Both the position numbers and the translations under genes were made by a program. DNA of 64,000 nucleotides, taken from assembly GCA_001557505.1 (NCBI GenBank), contig LSAX01000003.1, positions 2,542,001 to 2,606,000 of the forward strand. The letters are read 5' to 3'. Position 1 is the first letter of the stretch, and every line of letters starts with the position of its first letter. Under the pieces are notes generated by a model that did not search any database, was not told where the DNA came from, and saw only the letters and a program-made list of their open reading frames with translations. Positions 10,407 to 21,248 of the stretch are shown piece after piece. The stretch comes from Reticulascus tulasneorum (Eukaryota; Ascomycota; Sordariomycetes; Glomerellales; Reticulascaceae).

Positions 10407-12588
10407 ATGGCGGCGGTTACACAAGTTGCTCCGCCGAAGACGGAGGCACCCTCGCTAGAGGACCAGACGTTGCTTCTCTTTGCGCGATTAATGGAGGGCG
10501 GCCAGGAGGATGAGGAAACATGCAGAGATCTCGACCAGCTCACGAAGCTTCTGAACGATGACATGCAACTGATCCAGGCCAAGAAGGATCACGTTTCGAT
10601 CACCCACCTCATCGATGGCGACTGTGTCGACACCATCTTGGGCTATCTGGACATGAGGCAGGCGGACATCGTCCGCGGTCATGCCATAGTCTCAATCTCG
10701 GCTTTCCTCAAAGCAGCCGGAGATGACGGCGCTAAGAAGCTCTCCGACTTTTTCTTCGACAGGATTCGAAGGGGCACTTACGACGATTACATCGTAGCCT
10801 TTTGTGTCGCCGCCGCCACCTTCCCTATTGCTCCGGACGTCACGGCCGGACTGTTTCTGAGCGAGGGCTTCCTCGGCACCCTCGGTCCTCTTATGAGGAG
10901 GAAGTGGAAGAGCCGGAAAGTCGAGACTGCCTGCCTGGATATGCTCAACGCCGCATGTATGAACACGCAGTGCCGAGATGCCGTTCAGAAGTACTGTGCT
11001 GAGTGGCTTGAGGAAGTGGTCGACCAGGACCCCGAGGCTGTCCTCAAGACTATGCAAGCAGACCCGGATTACCATATCCAGGGAGGATCGGTTTCTATGA
11101 GAAGGCACTCGGAGCAGGTGCAGAATCTGGCGGCAGTCATACTCACCAAATTGAGGGTATGGTATCCTGACGCCCTTCCCGCGTATCTTCCCGGAATGGT
11201 CCATGTTAAGTCTGACTGACCTTAGATCGAAGGCAGTGGTCCAACCATCGTCATTAACTGAGCAGGGCCAAGGCAGGATTACACCAGCAATCACTACGAT
11301 TGAGGATCTGTCGACTAGGTTCACCACTATGCTCCTTAGTGATGACGAATATGGACAGAACCATTCCATCGAAGGGCTGGCCTACGCATCACTACAGCCA
11401 AAGGTCAAGGACAGCCTTGCGCACAACAAGGAATTTCTTAAGAGGCTTGTCAAGGCACTGGCGGACGCACCACCAAAGTCGCCCCTGACCTACGGGGCAC
11501 TAAGCATCTTTGTCAATCTCACCAGATACCAGCCGAGTCTCACTGAGGAGGAAAAGAAAATGAGCCAGCTTAAGGCCTATGCTAACGCTGCTGGCAAATC
11601 ATTCGGGCCGGATCTGTTGAATGATAACGACCATGTGGCAGAGCGCTGCAAGCTTGTTTTCGAAGCTGGCGTTACCCCCGTCCTGGTCACGCACAGCAAG
11701 TTTGGTTCCCCTGCATCGTTGTCACTTATTACCACGATCATATTCTCGATTTCTGTCACCCAGTCCCTGCGGGGCCAGCTTGCTCAACAAGGTGCTGTCA
11801 AGCTGCTCCTCACTTCTTGGTTCACCCTACCAGAGTCAGAAGTTCAAGGTCGCCGCACAGCTGCCCAGGCCCTAGCCCGGATTCTTATCAGCACAAACCC
11901 GACACTCGTTTTTGGCGGCAGTCGATCTAATCCTCAAAGTTCTGCCATCCGGCCACTCATCTCAATTATTCCGCCTGATCCGGCATCCGAAACCCGAGAC
12001 CTTCTCCCTACCTTTGAAGCCCTTATGGCGCTTACAAATCTTGCCTCCACTGATGACCTTGATACAAGAAGAACCATAGTGCGCACTGCTTGGCCACAGG
12101 TGGAGGAACAGTTGCTGTCATCAAACAACCTAGTCTCGAAGGCCTCTGTTGAGCTGATCTGCAACCTAGTCCAGGCAGCCGAAGGCATGGCTCTATACGC
12201 CGATGGAAGCCGGCAGGCAAAAGATCGATTACACATTTTGCTTGCTTTAGCTGACGCAGAAGACGAGGGCATTCGAATGGCGGCGGGCGGCGCCTTGGCA
12301 GCACTGACCAGCCACGAGAACGTAGTCAAGGCTATTTTGGAGCGGGAGAGGGGCGTGAAAATTGTTCTTGGAATGTGCGCAGAGGATAATGAGGACCTGA
12401 GACACCGGGGTGGGTTTGTCGTTTACAATATCGTTGCGGCAGAGGGTGAAGCTGGCGTCCTTGGAAGGAAGAAAGTGAGAGAGGAAAACGGGATTGAAGT
12501 TCTCAAGGAGTGTGCCAAGAAGAGCCGGCGATCGGAAGTGGTCGAGGTCGTAGTACAAGCTTTGAAGGTTCTCCTGGAGGATGGTTGA
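10407..12588 (+). CDS. cro1: CRO1-type UCS protein (UNC-45/She4 myosin co-chaperone)
   Basis: UCS proteins assist folding and function of myosin motors and so organise actin; the Podospora CRO1 member is needed for syncytial-to-cellular transition. Exons 10407-11156 and 11233-12588 join in phase to 701 residues, the usual length for the fungal protein. The intron starts GTATGG; its in-frame acceptor is the AAG at 11230-11232, which requires skipping an earlier TTAG at 11222-11225. The body is a series of helical ARM-like repeats (ALMALTNLAS, GGALAALTSHENVV, FVVYNIVAAEGEAG near the C-terminus), matching the UNC-45 central and UCS region. No N-terminal TPR is apparent, as in fungal relatives. 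The gene converges on TRM2 with only 116 bp between stops. Confidence 0.9.
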
Positions 12589-12704
12589 GGCAGGGGATCT
12601 CTCGTTGTGGAAATGAACACTGGGGCTTAGGTCGTATGGCAAATTTCTAATCGCATAATGACGAGACACAATGATGCTATGTCACAGGGGGTGTATTTTG
12701 ACAC

Positions 12705-14681
12705 TTATGTTCTACTTGCTGCTCGGTCCAACTTGTCCAGATTTCCTCCCAGGTCCGTAATGGCCACCTTTCCTACTCGGTTCAAGACGGCCACGCCCTC
12801 GACGTGGCCAGTCTGAGGGAAGAAATCAAAACCGCGTAGACTTTCAATCTCGTACTTATTTCCGTAGCCTGCCTCGCCCCTGACCAGCATGCCTACATCG
12901 CGTGCCTGCGTGTGGACGTTACAGCTCACGTAGATGACCCTCTTCGGGCCAAAGCTCAACAACTGGCCCAAGAAATCCCGATCGCACCCTTTCCTGGGCG
13001 GATCAAGCACCATCACTGTCTCGTCCGGATCGTACATGACGTGCTGGAACAAGTGCGGCGCATCAGCGGCCAGGAAGTTACACTGCGATAACGGGAGTTT
13101 ATTCATCCGCGCATTTTTGCGCGCGTAGTCGATCGAGTCCTTGGAGATATCGATGCCGGTGCTGCCCTCGAAGAGCGAGGCGAGCGTGATGGTGAAGAGG
13201 CCGGAGCCGGAGTAGGCGTCGATGAGGTACTTTATTTTGGTGTCCGTGTCCGAGACGGGAGGGAGGGCGCGCTGGCGGATGTAGTCGGTGAAGACGGGGA
13301 GGATGGAGTTGTTGTTCTGGAAGAAGGAGTTGGCGGGGTTGGTGAAGTGGAACGAGTCGACGTACTCGGCCGTCATGGCGTTGTTCTCCGTGACGCAGGT
13401 TTTGATGTCCGTGTACGAGTCCGTCTCGACGCGCACGGCATCCGGGGGGGTCTCTTTTGGTAGATTTGGGTTGTCTTTCGCGTAGCGCTCGGTGCTTTCG
13501 CGGAGAAGAATCGTCGCCCCTTGGGTGTATTTGACATATTCGGTCTGAATCCTCGCGCGCTCGCGCTTCATGCCCAACCTCACGGCCTCGGTGCCGATCG
13601 GGCAGTCTTCGATATCGATCACCATCCTCTTGCCCTTTTGGTTGTAGCCCACGTCGGGACACTTCTCCAGGGGGGCCTTGGGCCGGCTCTTTCTCCGGCT
13701 TCCGGGCGGGCCGTCGAAGTGCGGCGTCAGCTTCGTGCGGTACCCGTACTGCAGGGGGCTGCCGATGGTGTCCTGGATGGCGGGGATCAGCTCGGGCGGC
13801 AGCTGGGCGAAGTTGCGGTAGGCCTTCTCGAGGATCCTCTTCTTCAGCTTAAGCTGCTCGCCGTAGTCCAGCATCTGGAACTGGCAGCCCGAGCACTTGG
13901 TGAAGTACTTGCACCCGATGCGGCTGTCGTCCCGGAGGGGGGACGGCTTGGTGATGGAGATGTAGTCGGCGATGGAGTGGGTCGTGAAATGCAGGAAGAC
14001 CTTGACGCGGACGATGTCGCCCGGTACGACGAAGGGTACGACGTAGATCCGATCCGAGCCCGGCTGGACGGCCAGGCCATCGCCTGTGGACGAGAGCTCC
14101 AAGACCTCGACATCAATCTCGGTCCCTCTCTCAAGGAGTGGTGGTGGAGCCGGTCCATCGGCGTCGCCTTCTGGAGGCTCATTCTCATCATCATTCTCAA
14201 CCTTGTTCCCATTGAGATTCTCATCCTTAATGTCATCTTTATTGCCATCGAGAGTCTCATCGAGAGTCTCATCCTTATTTTGATCGAGGCTCAAAGCTTT
14301 TTGAGATGCGATGAGATCATGAATATCGGCCAGTAAAATCTCTTCAGAGGAGCCCTCCGTGATCGTCCGCTGCTTCTTTGGTTTCTTGCTCTTCTTTCGC
14401 GATCCGTCTCTTAGGGATCCGTCTCCTATGGGTGCGGGCCTCTTTAACCCGCTCATAATTGCCGACTTGATATCTTCTGCTCGAGGTAATTCGTCCCTCT
14501 TCAAACCGCTCAGAATTGCCAACTTGATATCTTCTGCCCGAGGTAACTCGTCCCACGACAGACTGGTGGACGTTGAAAAGCGCAAAGCCAGCGGCAGCGT
14601 GTGGCAGCAGCCCCTGTAAAAATTTGGTCGTCGAACTGGAGAGATGCAAAGTCTCGAGATGATCCGCATATGTGGTCCCAT
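12705..14681 (-). CDS. trm2: tRNA (uracil-5-)-methyltransferase TRM2
   Basis: TRM2 uses S-adenosylmethionine to make 5-methyluridine at position 54 of tRNA. The single exon gives 658 residues from ATG at 14681; a longer frame exists only with a non-ATG start. The order is: an Arg-rich, acid-free N-terminus (MGPHMRIISRLCISPVRRPN) ending in LRFSTSTSLSW, looking like a mitochondrial presequence; an acidic Asn/Asp/Glu-rich linker; a TRAM domain (GTEIDVEVLELSSTGDG); a cysteine cluster CKYFTKCSGCQF; the SAM-binding DAYSGSGLFTITLA; DPPRKGCD; the catalytic cysteine in YVSCNVHTQARD; and QTGHVEGVAVL. A 19-residue unit (DELPRAEDIKxAIxSGLKR) is present twice in tandem just after the presequence. Dual mitochondrial and nuclear location is an inference from the N-terminus. 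Confidence 0.92.
   Translation of the reverse strand: MGPHMRIISRLCISPVRRPNFYRGCCHTLPLALRFSTSTSLSWDELPRAEDIKLAILSGLKRDELPRAEDIKSAIMSGLKRPAPIGDGSLRDGSRKKSKKPKKQRTITEGSSEEILLADIHDLIASQKALSLDQNKDETLDETLDGNKDDIKDENLNGNKVENDDENEPPEGDADGPAPPPLLERGTEIDVEVLELSSTGDGLAVQPGSDRIYVVPFVVPGDIVRVKVFLHFTTHSIADYISITKPSPLRDDSRIGCKYFTKCSGCQFQMLDYGEQLKLKKRILEKAYRNFAQLPPELIPAIQDTIGSPLQYGYRTKLTPHFDGPPGSRRKSRPKAPLEKCPDVGYNQKGKRMVIDIEDCPIGTEAVRLGMKRERARIQTEYVKYTQGATILLRESTERYAKDNPNLPKETPPDAVRVETDSYTDIKTCVTENNAMTAEYVDSFHFTNPANSFFQNNNSILPVFTDYIRQRALPPVSDTDTKIKYLIDAYSGSGLFTITLASLFEGSTGIDISKDSIDYARKNARMNKLPLSQCNFLAADAPHLFQHVMYDPDETVMVLDPPRKGCDRDFLGQLLSFGPKRVIYVSCNVHTQARDVGMLVRGEAGYGNKYEIESLRGFDFFPQTGHVEGVAVLNRVGKVAITDLGGNLDKLDRAASRT
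14441..14553 (-). repeat. In-frame 57-bp tandem duplication within trm2
   Basis: Two adjacent copies, 14441-14496 and 14497-14553, encode near-identical 19-residue units in the N-terminal linker of TRM2. They differ at a handful of bases, so the duplication is recent or maintained. It does not touch the catalytic domains. Confidence 0.85.
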
Positions 14682-15475
14682 TGGGCGGGTGCCCAACCAG
14701 AGACGCAGCAGTAAAGTAGGAAAATGCGGCTCCCTTCGTTTCCCCCCGAGTCCCGAATCGTTTGGAGCGCGCTGCCTCTCGTGCCAATGCCACTTATCTC
14801 TAGTTGATGCGCTTTAGTGTTGAATTTCTCGACGGGGAAAAAACTGGTGCCAAAAACAGTCTGCTACGTAATAGTATGCGACTCTGCGAAAAAAAAAGGT
14901 GCATGGGTGGGCTAAAGTTCCCTGCAGCACGTACCTGGGTACTTACCTTAGGTGGTAATTTAGTGACAATTACTGAACAGCACGCGTCCGATTGGCTAGC
15001 GCATTCTTTGATCCCGACCCATGACTACCTACCGCGCTACAGTACAGCACATACATATTATATGCAGACCCACGATTGTCTTATCAGACATGCTGCTTGA
15101 CTGATTGATAACCTCCTACCTACATACAATACATACATAGTAACTATCGGGCCAGGAAGGCTCACTGGCCGCGTGTATATTTTCTACGTAAGCCTCTGAA
15201 TACATGGTCTTTACATGACTCACCTGGTGGAAACGAAAACATATAGAGAGGAACTAATACACTCACAGGCAGTTGGAACCTGACGCTCCAAAGGCCGATC
15301 CAGGTCAAGACAACAAGCTATACCCGGATCTGGTTCATGAGCCTATAGACTGGTTATGCCCCAGCAGTTTGTTGGCTGCTTTATTCGCGGTTGAACGGGT
15401 TACAGGCACTCGAGATGGGCGAGTCTGCAGCAGTCTTGAATACGGCAGGACTCATTTGACTAATTCTAACGTTTA
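14682..15475. other. Intergenic region trm2/GGT
   Basis: Head-to-head region with no convincing gene. It contains several short ACCT/AGGT-type motifs (14931-14957) and runs of ATAC/TACA repeats (about 15114-15140). A good donor-like GTAAGCC at 15187 and a CTAAC plus TTTAG acceptor-like pair at about 15466-15475 could mark a 5' leader intron of the transpeptidase gene. Confidence 0.45.
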
Positions 15476-17573
15476 GTGCCGCGTAATCCAACAAAATGGG
15501 CCCCTTGGCTGTCACTCCTCCTTCTCTCTCAGGCATATCGGTCCTCGGCCGCCGCAATCCCGGAGATCGTCCTTAGCTTAGGCGGTTCCAAGGGCGCAGT
15601 GGCCAGTGAGAGCATTGAGTGTAGCATGATCGGGCGGGACCTGATTGCTCGCGGCGTAAGTCCATGTGCCACCGTTCCACTCATCTCACAGCCGTGGCTA
15701 AAGCCATGCTCCAGGGAAATGCCGTCGATGCTCTCGTGGGGACGACCTTTTGCGTGGGCGTCATAGGCATGTACCATTCTGGCATTGGTGGCGGAGGCTT
15801 CATGCTCGTGAGAGACGCGAATGGTAAGTATGAGGCCATCGATTTCCGAGAAAGCGCGCCCGCAGCTGCGTTCGAGGACATGTACAAGGACAACGTCAAC
15901 GGGAGCATTCTTGGTGGTTTGTCCGTCGCCGTACCAGGCGAGGTTCGTGGCCTCGAGTATGTCCACAAGAAGCACGGTGTATGTCGCCTCTATGTCCCTA
16001 ATTCCCAACTCTCAAACTGACTCGGGCCAGGCTCTGCCTTGGAAGACGGTGGTGATGCCAGCCGCTTCGCTGGCGACGTATGGGTTCACCGGTATGGATC
16101 CATTGCGGACCTGTTTGCACGTGCTAACGGGGTACAGTCTCCGGGGATCTTGTCCGATACATGGCTGCAACTGTCACTGGAAGAAGAAACTTCTTGGTGG
16201 AGGATCCGATCTGGGCGGAGGACTTTGCACCCAATGGTAGGTGTGGTTGTTGGAGCTGCTGGTGTCTTGCAGGGCTCTTCTGACAGTGCCACAGGGACTT
16301 TGCTCGGCCATGGTGATATCATTACCAGGAAGCGCTATGGACAGTGAGTACTTTCTGGATTTGCCTCTTGAATTCTACAAGACGTGTCTCTCTTACTGAT
16401 ATCATGACAGAACTCTCGAGAGGATCGCCCATGACGGCGCAGATATCTTTTATACGGGCGACATAGGTAAACACCTCCTTTGCTCCACTCTCCATCTGGA
16501 AGGGACTCACATAAAATAGCCAAGTCTATGATTGCGTCAGTCCAAGAGTCGAACGGGACAATGACCCTTGCAGACCTAAACAACTACAAAATAACCGTCA
16601 AGAAACCTGTCAGCGTCCGATACCGTGGCTTCAATCTCTTCTCTGTGGGTGCCCCAGCCAGCGGGGCGGTGTGTCTGAATACCCTCAAGATTATGGAGCA
16701 ATTCGACGCCGGGGATGCGAAGGACGTCGCTCTTGGCGTCCACAGGTTCGACGAGGCGATGAGGTTTGCCTACGGGGCTAGACCACTTCTCGGCGACCCA
16801 GCGTTTGTCGACGTCGGAGCACACGAGGACATGATGCTGGACGAGAAGATTGCGAAAGCCATCCGGCGCCGAATCCTTGATGACTCCACTCAACCCGTGG
16901 AAGCCTATGATCCGCTGAAATTGTTCACCACGGAGGGATTTGGCACGTCCCATATTGTCACTTCAGACAGTTCCGGCATGGCGACGTCCCTGACGACCAC
17001 CATCAACCTCCTCTTCGGATCCCAGATCATGGATCCCATATCAGGAGTCATCTTGTAAGCTCAAAGCTTCCATGCATTTCTTTTGCCTCACAACTCTAAC
17101 TCCCCAGAAACAACGAAATGAACGACTTCTCCATCCCCGGAGTCCCCAACCAGTTCGGTTTCCAGCCATCCGTGCCAAACTTCGTCCGCCCCGGAAAACG
17201 GCCCCTTTCATCCATCACCCCCGTCATCGTCGAGTACCCGAACGGCACTCTGTACGCGACCGTCGGCGCGGCCGGCGGCTCCCGCATCATCAGCGCCACC
17301 ACACAGGTCGTGTGGCATGTCATCGAGCACGAGATGTCCATGACGCGAGCGCTCCGGGAACCGAGGTTGCACGATCAGCTCATGCCGAACCAAGTCACGT
17401 TCGAGTATCGGTTCAACAACGAGACTGTGGCGAGCATGGTGGAGAAGGGTCACAATGTGACGTGGGTGAGGGAGGGGGGTAGCGCCGTGCAAGGCATCAG
17501 GAGGTTAGGGAGCGGGGTCTTCGAGGCGGCGAGCGAGCCAAGACAGAAGAACAGTGGTGGCTTGACCATCTAA
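15476..17573 (+). CDS. ggt: Gamma-glutamyltranspeptidase (apparent frameshift at the start)
   Basis: GGT breaks the gamma-glutamyl bond of extracellular or vacuolar glutathione; it is an Ntn hydrolase that cleaves itself before a catalytic threonine. Exons up to 15655, then 15715-15978, 16031-16091, 16138-16236, 16295-16343, 16411-16466, 16520-17054 and 17108-17573 join in phase. Visible motifs are GGNAVDALVGTTFCVGVIGM, HSGIGGGGFMLV, FRESAPA, the nucleophile in GFGTSH (codon 16945-16947), GMATSLTTTINLLFGS and AAGGSRIISATTQV. A hydrophobic signal or anchor (APWLSLLLLSQAYRSSAAA) is in frame, but no ATG precedes it in that frame. The well-placed ATG at 15496-15498 is one base out of frame because of a CCCC run at 15501-15504. 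The boundary 15476 is therefore only the limit of the open frame. Either a sequence error, a true frameshift, or an undetected upstream exon. Confidence 0.85.
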
Positions 17574-17760
17574 CTGGATGGGCTGTAATTTACATGAGGA
17601 CCAAGGCAACATTAGGCAACATTTAGAGTTCATAGAGGCATATCATGACATGGGAGAAAGACACGGGTGAAGATCTGGAGCCAAGCATTATGTATTGGCT
17701 AGAAAGGAATGGGTATCCTCAGATCTATACTACAGAAGACAAAGGCCAAAGCATATGCAA

Positions 17761-19595
17761 TCACGGACTCATGGCCACGAGTCTCGCCATTTGCGCCGTC
17801 CACCTCCGCGCGAACTCCTCCTCCGTGAACCGCGTTGCCGATAACCGCGCCCGTGTTCTGATAGCCAGGGGGTTCGGAAGTGACAGAGCCTTCTCGAACG
17901 CTTCGGCAAACTCGGTCGAGCTAGTGGCAAGGAACCCTGTAGACAGTTTAGTTAGGACATTTGGGGGAAAACTCTTCAACATGAGGGACCCACCTGTTGG
18001 CTCGCCGTTGACTTCGGTAACGATGTCCAGTTTCGGTCCTCCGCTACCATGGACGACACAGATGAGGCCGGCAGCTTGGTACTCCACCACGCCTATGCCG
18101 AAGTGCTCGTTCCACATTCCATTGACACCAACCGAGGCTCTGCGCAGCCATTGCAAAATCTCCGGCCAGGGGGCGTCGGTGTGGAATTCGACCCTGTCCT
18201 TAATGCCAAGCTCGTTCACAAGCAGCCTCAGTTTATAGACCCTCCTGGAGTCCAGGCCGCCGCGAACACTACCCACGAGGACCAATCGACTGCCTTTGGA
18301 GGCTTCTGACTCCGTCTTCAGGAATTCGGCGAAAGATTGAAGTATCAACTCGTGGTCCTTCTCCGGCCGGAACTGCGCGATGTAGAGGATGATCTTCTCA
18401 CGCTTCTGCTCGCTGGTTTGAGATACTTCTACCTCCTGCTCTAGTTCGCGAACAGGACAAGGGGGGTACACCACAGCGACCGGGTCCATTTTAGCCCGAT
18501 ATGGGCCCCATAATGATTCGATGTGGCCCTGCGTCCAGCTCGAGTTGGTCATGACTATCCCGACGGTAGAGCCCATCCAAGAGTAGATGATCGCAAACAG
18601 TTGCCAGTACCACTTCTTTGCCCAGCCCTTTAGGCCGACCCCTCTCCCAGCATTCACGCCTCGCTTTCCGAGTGCCGAGTTTGGGTCCAGGGACTCGAGC
18701 ATATCTGTGGAAATGGTGGGGTAGTGCACATATGCGCAGGTGGGAACATCCCTGAACAGCCATTTGGAAGTGCCGAGCGCAAAGGCATAGCCCATGGTGT
18801 CGATGAATACGTCGGGGACCAGCAGTTGAAGAGCATCCCAAGCTAATACCATGCTCCCGAGCGACTGCCCCAGTAATGTGAAGTGTGGCCATGTCGCTGC
18901 TTCCACGAGGTTTCTTTTGCTGAGGTATAGGAAGACAACAGTCGGTGGGTGAAGCTCGATGTTGAATCGGTCCTACAGCGATGCCTGTTAGTCTTTAACC
19001 AGGGAAGAGCGGCGCGCAGAGAAGTACTAACCATCACACGATCCAGTATCGCCTTCTTGTTCGCTTCGTGATCTCCAGTGTATACCACACACAGAGCCTT
19101 GGGCCATCTCTGTTGTGTAGCTCGAATAGCAGCCCACAGAACCCGCTCACCACCACCACCGGCATGGCTGCGGCTATTAGTCCCTGCACGGCGTACGACA
19201 AGACGGGTTTGTACGTACCAGAACGGGTGGAAGAACCCGACTACTCCTGCCCACTCCTCCTGTCCTTCCTCTCCATTCCCGCTACTCCCAACAGTATACG
19301 ACTCGATGGTCTCCCAACCCCCATCCGAGTTGTCCTTATTCCGTGATCTTTCTTTCTGGAAGGCCCTCTCATCTTCCTCCTTCATTTCCAGCAGCTGAGA
19401 CCGCCTGCCATCCGTCTTCTTCCTGAGGTACCACCCGAGCACACGTCCGATGCCGCGGATGAGATTTGGGCCCAAAAAGAAGGTCAGCAATGGCGTGATT
19501 GCAAGAATGGGAATGACGACGTAGGCGAGAGTCCAGGGATCAAAGCCGAAGAAAGACGGCTTGTGCCCGGACGGGGCTGCACGAGTGTCCGTCAT
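17761..19595 (-). CDS. alg11: ALG11 alpha-1,2-mannosyltransferase
   Basis: ALG11 adds the fourth and fifth mannoses (GDP-mannose donor) to the dolichol-linked N-glycan precursor on the cytosolic face of the ER. Four exons on the minus strand (19219-19595, 19032-19167, 17994-18972, 17761-17936) join in phase to 555 residues, near the yeast length of 548. The N-terminus has a membrane segment (AYVVIPILAITPLLTFFLG), then GFFHPFC joined by splicing to HAGGGGERVLWAAIRATQQR, the donor-side glycine loop. Further on are LGSMVLAWDAL, VFIDTMGYAF, ILYIAQFRPEKDHELIL and the GT4-family EX7E motif in EHFGIGVVEYQAAG. The third intron (17937-17993) is in frame with the coding sequence and easily missed; removing it restores NGEPTGFLATSSTEF. 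Confidence 0.94.
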
Positions 19596-20015
19596 CGGTC
19601 TTAGCTGAGACTCTGAAAGAGTTATGAGGTTCGGTTTGAGATGTGATGCAGGAGTACGGCTCCGGAAGCCGCGAAGAATGAGGCCAGGGTCAACATGCCC
19701 GTTGTCGTGCAGTGGTCGGATTTGATCCAGTCAGCCGAGCTTTATAAGGTAGGCAGCTGATGCTGCAGATCGGTTCTAGAAGATCTGGTCCTTTCATACG
19801 GTTACAGGGGAAGAACCCATTCCGCCTCAGCGGGTCAACGGCAGCTAAGCGAGCATGTGGAGCCGCACCTGGTCCAAGCGCCTGTAACATGCCACTCAAT
19901 CTCACTGTGATGAGGACCACTGGTTTTGAGCTTCACCTCGACCTTGGTCTTCTGCTTCAGCTGTGCCGTGCCAGCCCATGCGCCGCTCAGCTTCTTCGTA
20001 GGCCTATGGCCCATT
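19596..20015. promoter_or_regulatory. Shared alg11/cox18 promoter region
   Basis: 420-bp head-to-head region. The frame of COX18 remains open upstream to 19926 but only with a non-ATG codon, so it is treated as leader. No distinct regulatory motif was recognised. Confidence 0.4.
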
Positions 20016-21110
20016 ATGTCCTCTATCAAGTCTGCCAGTCGTCTAGCGAATCTGTCACAATGTCGCTATTCGACCAACACGTCAACCATTCGCTTCAAAT
20101 CTCCTCTTAACTCGGTCTTACAGCGTCACTCACCAATTCAGACTAATCCCAGGCACGGAGCTAGACACTTTCACGTGCCGGGCCCTATAGAGTACACGAT
20201 ACAGGCAACCGAGACTGCACTGCAGTCTTTTCACACATTCGTGGGCTTGCCATGGTATCTCACCATCCCAGCCATCGGAGTCGTCTTCAGCCTCATCTTC
20301 CGGGCGCCGTTCAACATCCATACAAGGGGTCATCTTTTGACCTTAAGGAGACTGGACCCTCTGATCAAGACCTGGCAACTCAAACATGGGCTGACAACTC
20401 GGATTCGAAAGGAGCTGCACAGAAAAGACACGGAGACAACGAAGAGGATAAGGATATCGTGGGGGGTGCAGCGCTGGAAGGCCCTCCTTCCCATTCTCAA
20501 CGTTCCACCTTGGCTTTTGACAAGTATTGCTTTTCGACGCATTTGCTTGACCGATGGAGGACGTGGCCAGGCAGGAACTGCCGACAGTACAGCTCAGGCT
20601 GCAGACGCGACGGATTGGCTTGAGCCACCAACGGAGATGACCCTAGGACCAGAGTCTATATCAAGTGAAATACTTGAATCTGCCAACACAGGCATAGGCT
20701 TATCGACCGGCGGTGCTCTATGGTTCCCCGATCTTACAGTTGCTGACCCGTACCTGGGTCTTCCCATCATATACGCTTCTCTTTTTGTCATGAACTTTTG
20801 GCCCTCGGATCCGCACCACCGACGACAAATACTGGGCATTGAGATTAATCCACAGCCTAAGGAGAGAGTCCCGCTTGGGAAATGGAGGGTGCGGCTTATA
20901 CGCGCTTTCCTTTGCGCCGCTCCCTTAATCCCTCTGGTCCTCGGCCAGCTTCCTTCGGGGATATTCTTGTTCTGGGCGTCGAGTTCAGCAACCCACCAAG
21001 TCATGCAAATAGCCATCGACAAATATTACCCTCTCTCGGCCGAACCGCCCTTTGAATCTCAGCGGTGTAAAAACATCGAACCCATGTACCTGTTCGGCAC
21101 CAAATCATAA
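20016..21110 (+). CDS. cox18: Mitochondrial insertase COX18 (Oxa1/YidC family)
   Basis: COX18 inserts the C-terminal part of cytochrome oxidase subunit 2 across the inner mitochondrial membrane. The single exon from ATG at 20016 encodes 364 residues beginning MSSIKSASRLANLSQCRYST, a basic, Ser-rich mitochondrial presequence. The Oxa1/YidC fold is seen in WYLTIPAIGVVFSLIFRAPF, a long basic loop, YLGLPIIYASLFVMNFW and a C-terminal hairpin (FLCAAPLIPLVLGQLPSGI, FLFWASSSATHQVMQ). Distinguishing it from Oxa1 rests on the short size and the lack of a long basic C-terminal tail. Its stop is 138 bp from that of PEP12. Confidence 0.85.
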   Translation: MSSIKSASRLANLSQCRYSTNTSTIRFKSPLNSVLQRHSPIQTNPRHGARHFHVPGPIEYTIQATETALQSFHTFVGLPWYLTIPAIGVVFSLIFRAPFNIHTRGHLLTLRRLDPLIKTWQLKHGLTTRIRKELHRKDTETTKRIRISWGVQRWKALLPILNVPPWLLTSIAFRRICLTDGGRGQAGTADSTAQAADATDWLEPPTEMTLGPESISSEILESANTGIGLSTGGALWFPDLTVADPYLGLPIIYASLFVMNFWPSDPHHRRQILGIEINPQPKERVPLGKWRVRLIRAFLCAAPLIPLVLGQLPSGIFLFWASSSATHQVMQIAIDKYYPLSAEPPFESQRCKNIEPMYLFGTKS

Positions 21111-21248
21111 CGGCTCGTCGTGCCACGGGGTAGAGGTGTATGATTAACGTTTGGCCAGCATGTAGCAATAGTACTATGTACAGTAGTTGTTCCTAAGAAA
21201 CGCCTGGTTGGAAAATGAAAATGAAGAAAACCCCGACAGAATGCCATG

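Noticed and set aside
10692..11369. 225-codon minus-strand frame
   Set aside because: Antisense to cro1; no recognisable domain.
13521..14336. 271-codon plus-strand frame
   Set aside because: It is antisense to trm2, whose motifs are unmistakable; GC-rich third positions keep the opposite strand open.
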